Source of the DNA: Antennarius striatus
Taxonomy: Eukaryota; Chordata; Actinopteri; Lophiiformes; Antennariidae
Direction of reading: 5' to 3'
Assembly: GCF_040054535.1 (NCBI RefSeq)
Contig: NC_090794.1
Span: 1,921,501-1,985,500, forward strand
DNA length: 64,000 nt
Shown here: positions 13,201 to 47,640 of the stretch, one piece after another
Numbering within the stretch: position 1 is the first letter of the stretch
Layout: every line of letters begins with the position of its first letter
Notes under the pieces: generated by a model
Database searches by the model: none
What the model saw: only the letters and a program-made list of their open reading frames with translations
What the model was told of the DNA's origin: nothing
Position numbers and translations under genes: made by a program

Positions 13201-16200
13201 GGATATAGTGTGTATCGGTGTCACCGTGGGCGACAGCACTCGTTTAGTTCTGCCTGATCTGTTGCTGGGATGCTGGAAGTCCTGACGACACGTCGATTGG
13301 TGTCAGTGGACGTGGATGTGTTGTGTTACACATCCACATAGTGAATATAGAGCGTTTGTGCCAGCTGTGGAGCTCTCCATACCCCAGAGACCCGAGCGTC
13401 AAATGGTCTCTGGCAGGTAAACAGAAACAGATACTCCTGATCCCGAAAGGGGGATCTCTGAGAACACACTTTCTAGTTATTACGGAGGAACCAGTATAGG
13501 AATGGTGGGAGGTGGGTGGCGGGGGTCAAAGTTTGTAGAGGACACTTTGTATCAGTTTCGCGTTAATGGAGGAGGGGCCGACCATTAAGTGGATTTTGCT
13601 CTTGAGGACAGGAAAGCTCCAACCACGGCGAAGCGGTCCGATGCACACCGCCATGATTTTTCACCTTCCATTAGGACATGGATATACCCTCTTTAAAGGT
13701 GCGGCGTGACAAGCAGCGATATCCCCTTTCGCCCTAGCCGTTGTTTATGCTGTAGTAGGTTTATTCACAGGGCGACGGGGAACAAAAAGGCTGAACAGAC
13801 TGTGTGCAACAAGGCCTCTAGTTTTTCCTAGGCAGGGAGGAACGCATTGCCGTTGGCTTGTTGCTGCTTGTCTGAGAGGAAAGCCAGGCGGCCTGGGGCG
13901 AGGTGTCCACTTTCAGTGCATACCTTACCTTCAGCTGCCTCATGTTTCGTAACTCAACACGACTCGATGGGTCACAGAGATGGGGGAGCGCTCATATCTA
14001 CGTCAGATCGGCTTACAGGAATCAAGAATTTCCTATATTAATGCTGGCAGGACCATTAATAATATGACAATACATCACCTACATCATCTCCCACTTGTGG
14101 AATTGTATCTGTTTCAAAACACAAGGATTTCTCTTTGTTGCTTGGCCTTCAGGGATTGGTGTCATGCGTGAAGTTCAATCTGCTTCTCAACTCAATGACA
14201 AGGCGATTCATTTGATGCTATTTTTTGCTCTTGTAATATAAGAAGTTCCAATTTATTTTAATGGCCACCCAATGATTCCAGCGTAGTATTTTTTAGCTTT
14301 AAACCAAACTCAGTTGCATCGTGTGAGAACTCAGGTTTGACTAACTGCTTCCTTTCAGGCCAGAGATGAAGACCTCCACGGTGAGAGATCACCTCAACAC
14401 TCTCACGCCGAAGACTCGCCCAGATTGGTGTTGAAGATAAACAGCAATATCAGAGTAAGAAGACTCTCTCAAAATATCTTTTGTCTTCTGATATAAAGCA
14501 TTTTTAAGAAAGTTCTAGAGGTCTTGATATCAAAAGAAGTTGGGATGGTCAACCCATCTTCCGTTAGCTCACATCAATAACCCCCTACAGTCTCTCTCCC
14601 CTGTGTCACAGGTATGTGATTGGTGCAAGCATGTCCGTCACACTAAAGAATACCTGGACTTCGGATCCGGTGAGGAACGACTCCAGTTCTGCAGCACCAA
14701 GTGTCTGAATCAGTACAAGATGGACGTGTTCTACCGAGAAGCCCGGGCAGCTCTCACCAGCTCCAGTCCGAGTAGAGCCAGCCAGGAGGGGAGGGTGGAG
14801 AGCATAGTGACTGGACAGAAACTACTCACTCCTGAGTCTTGGAATAGCAGCAGCAGTGAAGCTCGTCATAAAATCCTGTCCCCCAAAGGGCCGACGCTGG
14901 TGCATACATCAGCAGAATCCACCTCCATCTCCCCCTCAGAAGCGTCCTCTTCTAATTCCAAGGTTGCAGTTTCCGGGGTGAGAACATTGGAGAGACTGAT
15001 CCAACCTCCATCACATCCCCCTACTGTTGAGGTGTCACCCCACCCTAGTCCCATTCACCCTCCACCCCCACTTCGTCCCAGTCTGGAACATCAGCCGATA
15101 CCTCAGATCCCCATGCCCTTCATCAGACCTCCTCTCCATGCTCAGGGGCTGAAAAGCCCCCTTGCCAATCCCCACAGACACCCAGCTCCCCCTTCCAGCC
15201 CTATCCACCGACCTCCTCATTCTCCCCACCTGCAGCCCCCGACTTCCTCTTCCATGAACCCCCCTGGACTGATGCATCCCTTCCCAGGAGCCTACTTCCC
15301 TGGCTTGCACTCTCCTCCTCTGAACATGATGCCAAGAGGTCCCATCCCAATGCCTCCCATGATGAACTTTGGTATTCCGTCTTTTAGCCCTCTTCTTCCA
15401 CAACCCACTGTCCTAGTGCCTTATCCCATCATTGTTCCCTTACCCGTCCCAATACCCATTCCTGTCCCCATTCCAGTCCCTTCTAAGGCAACACAGGAAG
15501 CTCCAAGTCACAGTGGCGTTATCCAGCCTGTGCCAGAGGGAGCAGACAGGTGTAGATCCAGGGCTACTCGACCACCATCTCCAGGGATCCCTGCGGGGGA
15601 CAGCAGATTGGTGGCCAATGCAAGGGACACAGATTGGGTTAAATCAGAGAGGTCATTACCTTCCCCAACATCCACACCCCACAGCGGAGCGTCGTCTCCC
15701 AGAGCACAGTACAGTGAATCCCCCTGCTCAGCCCAAGAGTCAGAGGAGCTGACAGACTATAAGAAGCAACCGTCAGAGTGGCAAGTAATCCAACGGGTTC
15801 TTCAAAGGACCCCACTGAAGTTGACACAGAACGCCAATGGAATGGTGGACCTATCAGAGCTTGGGGAATCAGGAATAGGACAGGGTACCAGACCGGTTCG
15901 TCACAATATCATTAAAACGACCCCTCCTCTGCCACCGTCCCCTCCACATGACACTGTCTACCATTACCAAGACTCCCACACCCCACCATCACACACCCCA
16001 CCCAGCCCGAGAGGGGGCAGCCACACTCCAAACGGGATGTCCGCCTCCCCGTTACCCACCAGTCCTGACTCCTCTTCATCACAAAGAGCACCAGCACCAC
16101 CGCCTGAACCTGGGCTCAATGAGCTAGAAGCTATCAAAGAGAACAAGTGCTCTGTCGTTGGCCCGGTTCAGGTTGAAGGCCCAGTCGGTCAGTCAGAAGA

Positions 16201-16429
16201 GCCCTTAGCAGTAGTTGGGGAGGTAGGAGAGGACCCCCATGTTCCTGATGAGGACCATGCCTATGCTCTGCCCACAGCGCCAAAGACAGTAGGGACCACT
16301 GCCCCGCTGCTCCTGCCCAAACTTAGGGACAAGGGTAGCCTGAGGAGCCCTGCTAATATTCCCAGCGCTGGAGAAATGGAGCCAGCTCTGAAGAGGAGAT
16401 GCCTTCGGATCCGTGATCAGAATAAGTAG
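8369..16429 (+). CDS. sobp: Sine oculis-binding protein homologue (SOBP)
   Basis: Six coding exons: 8369-8461, 10973-11102, 11415-11600, 13029-13180, 14359-14454 and 14612-16429, all GT-AG with consistent phases. The product is about 824 aa (human 873). The N-terminus ([19 protein letters not shown]) matches the family start closely and fixes the ATG. Exon 2 encodes the conserved [18 protein letters not shown] block. Two FCS-type zinc fingers follow: residues about 142-187 (CVWCQKEG...FCSEKC) and about 220-265 (CDWCKH...FCSTKC). The rest is a long Pro/Ser-rich tail with a [11 protein letters not shown] stretch, ending in the family C-terminus [17 protein letters not shown] is a nuclear protein, orthologous to a fly partner of the Six-family factor Sine oculis; loss in mouse (Jackson circler) causes inner-ear patterning defects. 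Exon 3 holds a VIVPLI segment that could be a SUMO-interacting motif (inference). Confidence 0.95.
10226..10255. repeat. (GA)n microsatellite in sobp intron 1
   Basis: About 15 GA units; a second short GA tract lies near 10402-10418. Confidence 0.95.
10929..10956 (+). repeat. (CTT)n polypyrimidine tract before sobp exon 2
   Basis: About nine CTT units followed by a C run, ending about 15 nt before the acceptor AG at 10971-10972. The microsatellite therefore serves as the polypyrimidine tract of this acceptor. Confidence 0.85.
11865..12815. mobile_element. Non-autonomous hAT-like transposon in sobp intron 3
   Basis: The left end reads CATGTGTCAAACTCAAGGCCCGG and the right end is its inverted match, ...GAGTTTGACACCCCTGGT. 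Both ends are flanked by the identical 8-bp duplication CTAAAACA (11857-11864 and 12816-12823). An 8-bp duplication is typical of hAT elements, and TGTCAAACTCAAGGCC ends belong to a class very common in fish genomes. No transposase frame is present. A second element (12214-12660) sits inside it. Confidence 0.8.
12214..12660. mobile_element. TA-flanked MITE nested in the hAT-like element
   Basis: The 23-bp terminal inverted repeats (CAGTCAACCCTCGGTTTTCG... at 12214-12236; inverse at 12638-12660) differ at one base and are flanked by TA on both sides, as expected of a Tc1/mariner-type MITE. No coding capacity. It must have inserted after the surrounding hAT-like element. Confidence 0.82.
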
Positions 16430-18990
16430 AGGATGGAGGTGAGAGATTCTATTACAAGACCTTGCAAAGTATAGATAGCGTTCTCCCAATCTTACCGGGT
16501 TACACATTTGAAAAAGGGGGAGAACGACCGCACCTTGTTATCTTAATCATACATCCTCCAAAAACATACCACAAGCAGCCGGTGGGAGGGATTTACTGCA
16601 CTTCAGAGATTATCGGGTAAATTTAAAAGTACACCGAGTTCCCTCTAACTGTATTTACACAACATTTCTGAATAATGTTGGGTTGTTCTGTGCGGTGAAC
16701 CCGCCCATGCGGTGCTGTGTGATGGCTAAATTAAAAACTGGCAATTATTTTTAAGTCCCATTTGCCTAGGGAGTGGAAAATGTGTGTATACGCATTCACA
16801 CATACGCAGCTTAATCACAGGCCTCTGAGTATTTGCGTGGTCACCGAACAGCATGGCGCCAAAGGGAGAGAATCCCAGTAACCTGGCACTCCTCTGGGCT
16901 CTAGGGTTACAACAGGGGTGGAGGGCACAGGCAGTGAGAGTCACTTTGAAAGGTAATCACCTCACCACAGCCTGACGGTCACGACGCTTTGTCTGCCTGG
17001 CCGACGGTTTTCTTAGAATTGGTTTTTGCCTGAGCATCCGTTCAAAAAAGAGGGAGATTTACGCATTTTCAGGCTAGGTTTTCACCCACAGCACTTTGCG
17101 AGGTCGTAGGACGAACGGTTGCTGTTATCAGAACGGTGACCTTCGGGTCAGGTATGAGACAGTCTGTCCGACCTGATGCCTGGAGAGACAAATCAAGTTG
17201 AGGCTTGGACTTTGGGAGTTCCAGGATGATTTAAACCTGATTCGTCGTTCCGAGCATTAGGAGAGTGTTCTCTTTTAGAAATGTAACGTGGACGCAACAC
17301 GTCAAATACGCTTGAAAGACATCCAAGAGGCATCCCAGGGTGGTTGACAGTCTGACCATAGACTCGTACCTCTAGATAAATTGCGTTTGTTGACGCTTCT
17401 GCCGTTTTCAACCAGGATTAGCATCATTCTCTGCTATTAAGTCATTATCAGAGTGTTTTTTGGGATGTTTCAAGGGATTTTGGGAAATCCCTCTAAGCCT
17501 GTCTGCAGTTTGATCCTCTGGCCCTTTTGGCAATGACACCTCACTCTGGATGCCGCTCGTCTTTTTTCCCACGTATGAATCAAGCGCTCCCTTCTCCCCT
17601 TTCCATCCTTTTCTTCCCCTTCGCTCGCCGCCACCGACCGCCGCCAACCAGATGTTGTTGTTCCAGAATGTAGCAGAAAAGCCGTCTTTACTTTGGACAA
17701 ACCAAAAAGACCCTATTGATTTCACTCGTCTGATTGGATGTCCGACCGGCGGTAACACCACCCATCGTCCTCGCCCGCTGGTCTTTCTCCATCGTGAGAT
17801 CATGTTAGTGTTCATGTTAGCATGTCCTGAGATTAATCTTCCAATACTACAGAGATGGTTTGGATTTCATCTGGCCTGCTTTTCTCGCCGTTTTCCTCCA
17901 AAAGGCCAAAGGTCAGCTTAATACCTTTGTCTGAAACGACGACTGTTGATTGAGAGAGTGCAACAAAGCCCTTATCTGGCGTCCCCAGATGTTTTGCGTC
18001 TGCTAAAAACATTCCCTTTCACTCATGAAATCCCACTTTGTGTGGAGCCGGAGTTTCGTGCGTCGCCTTGGCGACCAATACACGCTGTACGAAATCACAG
18101 CGTGCCGCTTGTGTCGCGTCGACGGATTTACGACCCTGTGTTTTAGCGGAGTAATGGGAGCCGGCTGCCGTGTGCGAACGACTTTACCGCGCCACCTCCA
18201 CGCTCCGAGTCCAAGTCCGCCTTCATTTTCTATTGTCTCCGCCGCTAAAAGCTTTTAAAGCAATGTGACAGCGTCGGCGGCCAACTGGAGTATTTCACCC
18301 CAGGAAACAGCCTGTTATTCCGTCTCGGCTTTCCCTTGCCTTTATTTGGGGTATTTCATAGCCCCGTGTAACCCGATCCCACCACATGGGTATTCGCTGA
18401 GCGTTTGAAACTAAAACGCGACGGGACAGAGCGAGCACACAGGCCCCCGGTTTGGCCCTTACATCTGAGTGTGTGTTTACATTTAATATGTGTATTTCAA
18501 TGAGGGGGCTGTGTTCTCGCGCGAGGAGACGGGGGCCAGATGTTCTTGGTTTGACGGTGCCCTCCGCGACCGTTATCTGAGTGTCGACATGACGAAGAGC
18601 CTCGTTCGCCCGGGTTTACACGGAACGGGTGGATGAAGGCGTGGGTGTCCAGAAAGGGAGGGGTCGATAGAAGATCCAGAATCTACAAAATCTCACGACT
18701 TCTTGTTTTCCTTCCCTATGAACAGACTCCCTGTTTTACACTGTACGGAGGTGCCAGATTCAGTGCCACGCCCTCTTGTGGACAACACCCTCCAGCCAGA
18801 ACCTCAGCCTGTCGGCCCACCGGAGCGCCGTTCCGCCAGCAGGGGGGGGTGGGTGGGGATAGACCCAGGAAGCTGCCCAGAAGTCAAAAAGAGGAGGAAG
18901 AAGAACAATGTCGTCGAAATTTAGCCTTGGACCAAAGATAATTGCTGGCCAGTCGATACGGAGCATCACAGAGATACTTCATGTCTGCCC

Positions 18991-18991
<1 letters not shown>

Positions 18992-19057
<66 letters not shown>
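18992..19057. repeat. (GT)n microsatellite
   Basis: About 33 uninterrupted GT units, followed by a short TCC repeat (about 19075-19098). Confidence 0.95.
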
Positions 19058-19058
<1 letters not shown>

Positions 19059-20180
19059 CTGTCCAGATGCACTCTTCCTCCTCCTCCTCCTCCTCCTCGT
19101 ACAGCAGACAGAGCTCCGATCAGCCTTGTGTGGTCTTCTCAGATGGAGCCTGAACCTGATCTCTTTCCAGGGGAAACGGTTTGTTTTCTCTGCCCGACTC
19201 GCACAAAGAGCCACATTGTTCTTCTCCGCATATCCCACGCTGACTCCCCACTCCAGGTTTTGGGTTACCTGGTCGACGGAGGGAATGGGGTTGGGGGGGG
19301 GGGAGCTTAGGCTTCAGCTTTTTTCTAGCTTTTTTTAATTGTTTTTTTGATCGACATCCAGGGACATAGCATCGCCCACTCCACTCCACCTCCTGGCCGA
19401 TCTCAGCAAACTCGCGAGTTCTCGAGATTTGCCTCCTTGTAATCGATCGGCAGTGATTCCCGAAGACGACGGCTCCATCCTTGGACGGAGAAGGGATGCT
19501 CTCTCTGCCGCCTCCAGAAAATGACAAAACACCGGAAGAGACTTTTACCGATATGCGGTAGCCAAACTCCGGACGGAGACTAGTGCCAGGTGTCTTCACA
19601 ATTACACTCGTGGCAAATGACGGTTTAACTGATCCTGGGTTTTTATTTTTTGGACGTCACTGGCTCCGATCAGACGGTTATAAAGACATCGGGCCGGTGG
19701 TATTACCAAACGTGGTATTATACTCCAACGTGATGCTGTAGTCAGCAGCGATCAGTATTACACCCACCCATGTTGGCACACCTCATGAGATTTGATCCGC
19801 TCCGTCTTTGTCAACAGCTTTTTTTCTTTTTTTTGGCCCGATGTAAGATTTCACTTTTCTCTCGTCAAACTCTACACAGATATTATCTGATGTTATATTA
19901 ACTTATGAATGATGCATCTGTAGATTTGTTTCTTATTTTAATTCTGGTGACGACCCTCTAATTCCAAAAAAGTCCAAGGAATTTGTGTGAAACGTCAAGT
20001 TGGCCCCGTCTCAACTTTTTAATTGAGTTCAAAATGAAATGAAAACTTTCAAAAATCAACATTTTGGTTTAATTTTAGACGTGTTTTCTTTGAAACAACG
20101 GATTTACAACGGATCAGAACCATCAAATCCTGTTGGAATGTTCTACGCAGCATCAAACTTCTTTGGAATCAGAGTGGTCT

Positions 20181-20211
20181 TGTTTGCCTAAACTAGGAGT
20201 TTAGGCAAACA
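20181..20211. repeat. Perfect 14-bp inverted repeat with 3-nt loop
   Basis: TGTTTGCCTAAACT, loop AGG, then the exact reverse complement. It does not belong to any repeat I recognise. Confidence 0.9.
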
Positions 20212-22417
20212 AACTCTTACCCGCCCTGTCTTCATGTTATACCTTGTTTGCCCACTAGAGAGCAGTGTTTGCCTTTGTAACTTTGCACCTGCCCCCTTTT
20301 TCCGACCACAAAGGTCCAAAGGTCAACCGGCCCGCATTCATCTACCATTACTCAGCCAGTCTTTCCTTGTACTGCCAACCAAGACGACCGGCTTCTTTCA
20401 GAACCTCTTCTTCACCGAGAGTCCAAAGCCCCCCCTGGGAAAAGTAGTGATGACCTACTCCTAGAATAACTCCAATAACGCCCCCACCCGCCCCCGCCAT
20501 CATTCCAAACCTACATGCCATGAGTTTGTGTGTTTGTGCCTACCAATGCGTTCAACCCCACCCATCCTGGCCTACATCCTCACCGCAGGTCATGCCTTTG
20601 GGTTCGCGTCATCCTCGGACCGGGTGGGGGGGTGGTCGACTTCGTCAAGCGCTTGTGATGACATCACAACACGGTGAAACTTCATACCGGAGGCCAAAAA
20701 ACCCCCCAAAAAGACTTCATTCAGATTTCCATTGTTGGATTTTGTTGCACATTTTAATCATCGCCATGTGTGATCAGTTACAGGAAGTGCGTTGAAATTT
20801 TATTTTTGGTTCTTTCCCATCCGCCATGTATCCCACAATGTCAATACCTGCAGATTATTTGTATTTGAATTTAGATCCAGTAACCGAGAGCTTTGGCGGA
20901 GACCTGTTTGTAAAATAAAATAAATAAAAGTTATTCTAAGAGCAAAGAACCGTCTGGAGTACTTCTTCCACAAATCCCATTATTTTTCTTATTTTTTTTA
21001 ATCCAGGGGTTAATCTGCTCTTTTTATGATTATATGCTGGTGTTAGAATGAATCATTGCATTTATTTAGTAGATAAACCTTTATGAGGACCAAAATGATC
21101 GCTGACACGCTTCTCTGGCTATAAACGTCTATTTTTAGCGGCAGTGTGTCGCAAAGCGGCGCATCAGCATTCCTGAAATACTGGAAGTTGTTTCTGAGCT
21201 GTGATGGTAAAACCGATGAATGAGATAAGAGCGCAGGAATTCCTGCTCGGTGAGGGCAATGATGGAGGCATTTAGTTGGGGGGGGGGGGTCGAGGGGCAA
21301 CAAACTGGAGGCAACACTGGGGACCAGAATTACAGGGAAGGGGAAGGAGTCAAAACAGTTCATGAACACGCAGAAGATGGAACAGATTAAAGATTAAAAT
21401 TATGAAACCGGATGCACTGATTTTACTTCAAAATAAAAGTATCTACTAATTCAGCAGCTTTTTTTTAACTTGTTGGAGCCTTAAAATATTCTTTAAGGAG
21501 CCACCATCAAATACATGAACATTTAATATCACAAAGAATTGCAAAGAATTTTGAAAAAAAAAGTCCAACAAATACATGAAGTACTTTATGAAAAATATCT
21601 ATAGATCTTTCTTCAATATCTTTTGAAAATATTTTTAAATCAATTAAATGCAGTATGAGGATTTTTTTATACTTGAAATGAAAATATTATGTCATGACAT
21701 GTAGTTACTGTATCTAATACAGTGACATATGAATTTATTTTATACTGTACATAATTCTCTGATTACTTTTATCATAAGGAACTGAATTTTATAGAGAAAA
21801 TCCACATTATCAATATAGTGAAACTTTAATGATAAGTATATTTGTTATTTAAATAAATGAAGTTATTTATTTAAATAATACAGTTATTATTTAAATAAAT
21901 TTAAATAAATAAATTCCCTTTATTGTCTTTTTTTTTCCTGTATATGCATTTATTATTTTTTTGTCCGGTACATTTACTTTATATTCCGTACCAGCTGTAT
22001 CTTACTTTGAAAGTTCTAACCGGAACTGGATCTTGTCACCCCCTCCCTCTTGACAGCGGTCTCTCCCCCAGACTGGACACGCTGTAGACGCTTCATACTT
22101 TCTTGTTCTTACCTGGGGAGCAGCCGGACCCCTACCTGGACGAGCAGGAAGGACGCGTCCAATCGGGTTCCGCACGCGCTTCTCGTGGCCTACTAATGAA
22201 AACCCGCGCGTGACGGTGGATTATAGCAGCGGGGGGGGGGGGGTGAATAATTAACCTGACTTCTCTAACAGCAGGTTAGAGAGGAGCTGACATGAGCTGA
22301 GGCGGAGCGCACCGCCCGCCCGACGCGTCCCCGATACCAAAACGAGAGGCCCGCAGGTGTTCGAGGCTCCGCGCTCGTTTCTGTGCTGAAACCCGGTCGC
22401 GCTGCGTGGGAACCACC

Positions 22418-43648
<21,231 letters not shown>

Positions 43649-45780
43649 CCCCGGCTGATGGAGGGTGCATGCGTTCGGCTGATTACCGCCGTCTGGATCT
43701 ACTTTTTTATTATTTTTTTTTCGGGACGTAGACTGAAAGAAAAATGCAAATCAAGAACAGGAGGAGAGAAACCGGCTGTCGTCATGAGAACTGGGATTAT
43801 CTTTTGCCGTTCTGACAAAAGGGAAACGAGCAATAATTATGTTAGAGTGAGAGTTGATAGGAAAACCTCTGCTGGTTGAAGCTGCCTTATTTTTTTTATC
43901 ATCTTGACAAAAACATGGAGGGTTTTTCTTTTCTTTTTTTTTCCTCGTAAGATGCAGTGAATCACGTGGAATTTGTGTTCCCGGGGTGTTTTTGGCATGT
44001 GTGTGAACTTTTGTACATAGGTTCAAGGGGGTTTGTCTGTGGATCGCAGCACAGACAGCGTAGCTCATCATGTGTCATTTATATGGTTAGATGTCCATCC
44101 TGAAGATGAAGCCATCAGGCTTTCATCACACAGGTCCATTCAGGACGGACAGGAATGTGAATCCCCATTCATGTCAAATTAAAATGAATATTCTCACCCT
44201 GAAAACGAGTGTTTCCATTTCTTTTAACACTAAAGATTTGAAGGAGAAGAAGAAGAAAGAGGGAAGGAAACAAACAGAATCGACTCCAGTGGGTCCGTCT
44301 TTGTTTTCGACAGCCTGAGGTCTGAATCTGATTCCTCTGCCAGAGGACGGGGGAGGTCACGGGGTCGCCCACACTTGTTGTTTTTCTACTTTATTTGTCT
44401 ATAAAGCTCTAAACTTTGTGTGGATTTTAAGTTTAGGATGAAATTATTGGATTTATGTGTAAACAAATACACAAAAAAAAATCACATTTTGCGTATTTAC
44501 ATTAATGTCCAGGAGTGCAGTGATGCTACACGACGCCACATCGTCATGGCGACATCATCCTACAGAACGTGCTAGCCACGGCTCCCGTTCAGCGTTTAGA
44601 GGCGGTGACATCATCGACGTGTTTCTCATTTATCGGTGATGTCATAAGTGAGAAGTCGTCCCTTCAGATCTGCTCCGACAACTCTTGTGTCGTCGCTTTA
44701 GCCCGTGTGGGCTAGTAGCGCTAAATTTGAAATGCGATGAGTCGTTTTAAAGGGATTAGCCGAGTCGTGTTCCAGAAAGTGGAAGACGAGCGTCAAATTC
44801 CAAAAATGTAAACTTGTTAATAAATAATAGACGACACATGAATGCTTTCAGCGGCTTTCTATCCGACTATTGAAACAGGTCTTTGAACTCACCGGCGCGC
44901 TATAGGCTGAAGAGAAGTGAGGGGGCTTGAATGAAATAAATGTTTCAGCGCGGCCTAAAGCCAACTGGCGCTCGTCATACATAATGTAACGCTTCATCAT
45001 TCTGCCCATCTGCTAAAAATGTACGTCACGCTGCAGGTCTGGGGCGTTCCATCGGCCGCGGGATCCGCGGAACCCACCCTACCTTCAGCCTCCTCATCAT
45101 CATCAGTCATTCTCTCTCTAAGGTCTCATCCTTTCATCATTTAATCTGTAAAACCTTAGAGAATTACTAAAATGCAGATTAAACTTAAATTTCTATTTAA
45201 ATACATACGTAAGATTAACCCAGCTAGCTGCAAAGACTAGGTTAGTTAGCCTTTCGTCTGCTAGCAGCATGCTAAAAGTATTTTTATGATTGTGCAGCTC
45301 GGATGTGAATATTTGGGTTCACTGCTGCATAAACTTTAACATTTCACGCTCATCACTCGGGTGCTTGAGCTGCTTCACTTTCCTGACCTTTAATTTGAAT
45401 CAAATCCGCCTCACTTTAAATTGCTGATGGTGCATTTTCTCCCCTCTCACATACTCACCCCCTCCCTCTCTAAACCCGATCCACTTCTATTTAAAATTCC
45501 AAAGAACAAAATCATTGTTAGACAATCAATTCATTTAATTTTCCTGCATCAACACAAACAGAACGTCTCTGAATCATCATTTTCTCCCAGTACTGCAGTA
45601 TTTCCTTTATTTTGTTTTTGCTATAACTTTCCAGGTCTTGGACTTTCCCTGCAGGATTCACAGTCTTTTGCAATCTCCTGTTCTGGACGGATGACTGCAG
45701 ATCCTTGTTTACTCAATAAGTAATGATTAGACTCTGGGATTTGCCCCCGATGTGACTCAGTAGTGCATCAGAGGAGCAGT
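43649..45780. other. rock2 3' UTR and spacer to the LRG1-like genes
   Basis: The rock2 3' UTR probably occupies the first part; an AATAAA lies at 44935-44940. No coding exon recognised. A possible 5' UTR exon of the first LRG1-like gene ends at a gtaagt donor (45799). Confidence 0.5.
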
Positions 45781-45880
45781 CTGTCCAGTACAGAAACAGT
45801 AAGTCTTATTTTCTTGCTCTTGTTCACCTGGAAATATTTGTTTTCATGACCTTTTCGAAGTTTTGAAATGCTTCTCTCGG

Positions 45881-45889
45881 CTATTTAAG
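45881..45889 (+). promoter_or_regulatory. Possible TATA-like box of the first LRG1-like gene
   Basis: CTATTTAAG lies 46 bp before the ATG. The alternative is an upstream non-coding exon ending at 45798 and joining near the CCCAG before the ATG. Sequence alone does not decide. Confidence 0.35.
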
Positions 45890-45934
45890 TCCTCGCAGGT
45901 TTCCTGACCTTTATCCTTCTTCTTGATCCCAGTC

Positions 45935-46927
45935 ATGAAGTCCTGGCGTTCTCTTGCCTTCCTCTGGTTGGCCTATTTCTGCCATGGCGCTCCATCTTGC
46001 CCAGATCTTTGCAAGTGCTACCCCAGAAGAGGTGAGGTGGTCTGCAACGAGGTCGCCCTGATGGAGTACCCCTCTGAGGGTCTCTCGGAGAACACCACCA
46101 TGGTCACCATTCAGTTCACCAACATTACCTCCGTCTCTGAGCGGCACCTGAACGCCACACCCCTCTTGGAGGGGCTCCACCTGTACAGTAACCACCTGAG
46201 GAGCCTTGCCCCTCATCTCCTCAGGGGGGTTCCTCGACTCAACACCTTGGATCTGACAGAAAACAAGCTGTCCGACCTGCCCGCCGACGTTTTCAGCCAC
46301 GCCCCGCTCCTCAACTTGGTGCTGAAGAAGAACGAGATCAAAATAGCCAATGGCGATTGGCTCCAGGACAACAGCACCCTCACCTGGTTGGACTTGTCCG
46401 GGAACCGTCTGACAAAGGTCCCGGTGGCGTTGCTTCAGAAGATGCCTCGCTTGGAGAACTTGGACCTATCCAACAACCACCTGGAGAAGATCGCCCCCAA
46501 TTCCCTCGACCCGCTGACCAGACTCGAGAGGCTAAATCTGCAAGACAACAAGTTGATCACCTTGGATGCGCCTGCACTCCAGAACACCGGCAACCTCGTT
46601 TATCTGTTCCTGTCTCGGAATAAACTCAAGAGGCTCCCCCAAAACATTTTCCAGGGACTCACTCAGATCAAAGCTCTGACCTTGGACGACAACCAGCTGA
46701 GCCACATCCCAGAAGGTTTGCTGGATCCTCTGACCTCCCTTGACGACGAAGGCTTGGACCTGGCTTCCAACCCTTGGCAGTGTGATGGGAAGGTGGAGTA
46801 CCTCTGGCGGTGGCTTCAGAAGAACAAGACGAAGGTTTTCGTGCCAGAGACCGTCACCTGTGCCAAACCGCCATCTCTGGCGGGTCGCCCGGTCGTCTCA
46901 CTGACGGAAAGCGAATTAAACCTTTAG
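45935..46927 (+). CDS. lrg1-like: Leucine-rich alpha-2-glycoprotein-like secreted protein, copy 1
   Basis: Single coding exon of 330 aa. The first ATG (MKSWRSLAFLWLAYFCHG) opens a signal peptide; a splice-acceptor-like CCCAG lies directly before it. A cysteine-rich LRR N-cap follows (CPDLCKC...VVC), then about eight leucine-rich repeats of the LxxLDLTxNxLxxLP type, and a C-terminal cap (NPWQCDGKVEYLWRWLQ...C). N-glycosylation sequons include NTT, NIT, NAT and NST. There is no transmembrane segment or GPI signal, so it is predicted to be secreted. Size, caps and the NPW-C-RWLQ ending match LRG1, a plasma glycoprotein that in mammals modulates TGF-beta/endoglin signalling and binds cytochrome c. 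Orthology to human LRG1 rather than membership of a fish-specific branch is not shown. A homologue lies 0.7 kb downstream. Confidence 0.85.
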   Translation: MKSWRSLAFLWLAYFCHGAPSCPDLCKCYPRRGEVVCNEVALMEYPSEGLSENTTMVTIQFTNITSVSERHLNATPLLEGLHLYSNHLRSLAPHLLRGVPRLNTLDLTENKLSDLPADVFSHAPLLNLVLKKNEIKIANGDWLQDNSTLTWLDLSGNRLTKVPVALLQKMPRLENLDLSNNHLEKIAPNSLDPLTRLERLNLQDNKLITLDAPALQNTGNLVYLFLSRNKLKRLPQNIFQGLTQIKALTLDDNQLSHIPEGLLDPLTSLDDEGLDLASNPWQCDGKVEYLWRWLQKNKTKVFVPETVTCAKPPSLAGRPVVSLTESELNL

Positions 46928-47640
46928 TCTTCGGCCTTTGCCATCCTCGTAATGATTGTATTCCAATACAGTAATGTACCAATCAATTTGTCAGGCCGAT
47001 GTGAACGCATAATTAAAAAAGAAATTAGTAACGAGAGCTCTGAAGAGTCTTTTCTTGATTTTTAATCTCAGATAAAAATAGGTTTTTAAAGGACAAGCTT
47101 GATTTTGGGTGCAATTTTATATCAGTTTCTTGAGATTTGATTTTTTTAATCAACTGAGAAAGAGTTTAATATTTAATTTATGAGATTTTTCAATGCTTTT
47201 ATTTCTCTCAGAAAAGAAAAACTAATCCCCCTCCGGTTGTGGATTTGTATTTAGTCAACAGAAATGAGAGGAGTGACGAATTTCTCAACTGGCACTCAGC
47301 AGGAAAACAAATTTACAGCCATTCTTGTATATCTCAAACTCGGACATGAGTGAACGTGGAATTAAACACGTCTTTCATTCTACTTTTTAAAAATGTTTTC
47401 ACATGATTTACCAATCACAGGTAAAACAAAGAATATTGATTTGTCTGTGGTAATATCGGAAAGTTACCAGTCGCCCGCTGATCGGCTGGTTTATTTGCTC
47501 TGTTTTGTTTGCCTCTTACAACATTCCGCCCTGCTGTGAACAAACTTAGTCAGCAGTCAGACGTAGAGGGAGTTCAGCCGTGCCTTTCAGGTGCGATCAG
47601 GTTTCCCTGGTTGAAACTGCCTCTTTGTGCTCTCCTAAAG

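Larger units (their letters stand above)
16430..22000. other. Presumed sobp 3' UTR and intergenic DNA
   Basis: No coding exon recognised. A donor-like GGAGGTGAGAG lies directly after the sobp stop, so a spliced 3' UTR is possible. An AATAAA cluster near 20913-20930 could end a long sobp transcript. A perfect hairpin lies at 20181-20211. The stretch after about 21400 is A/T-rich and featureless. Confidence 0.45.
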
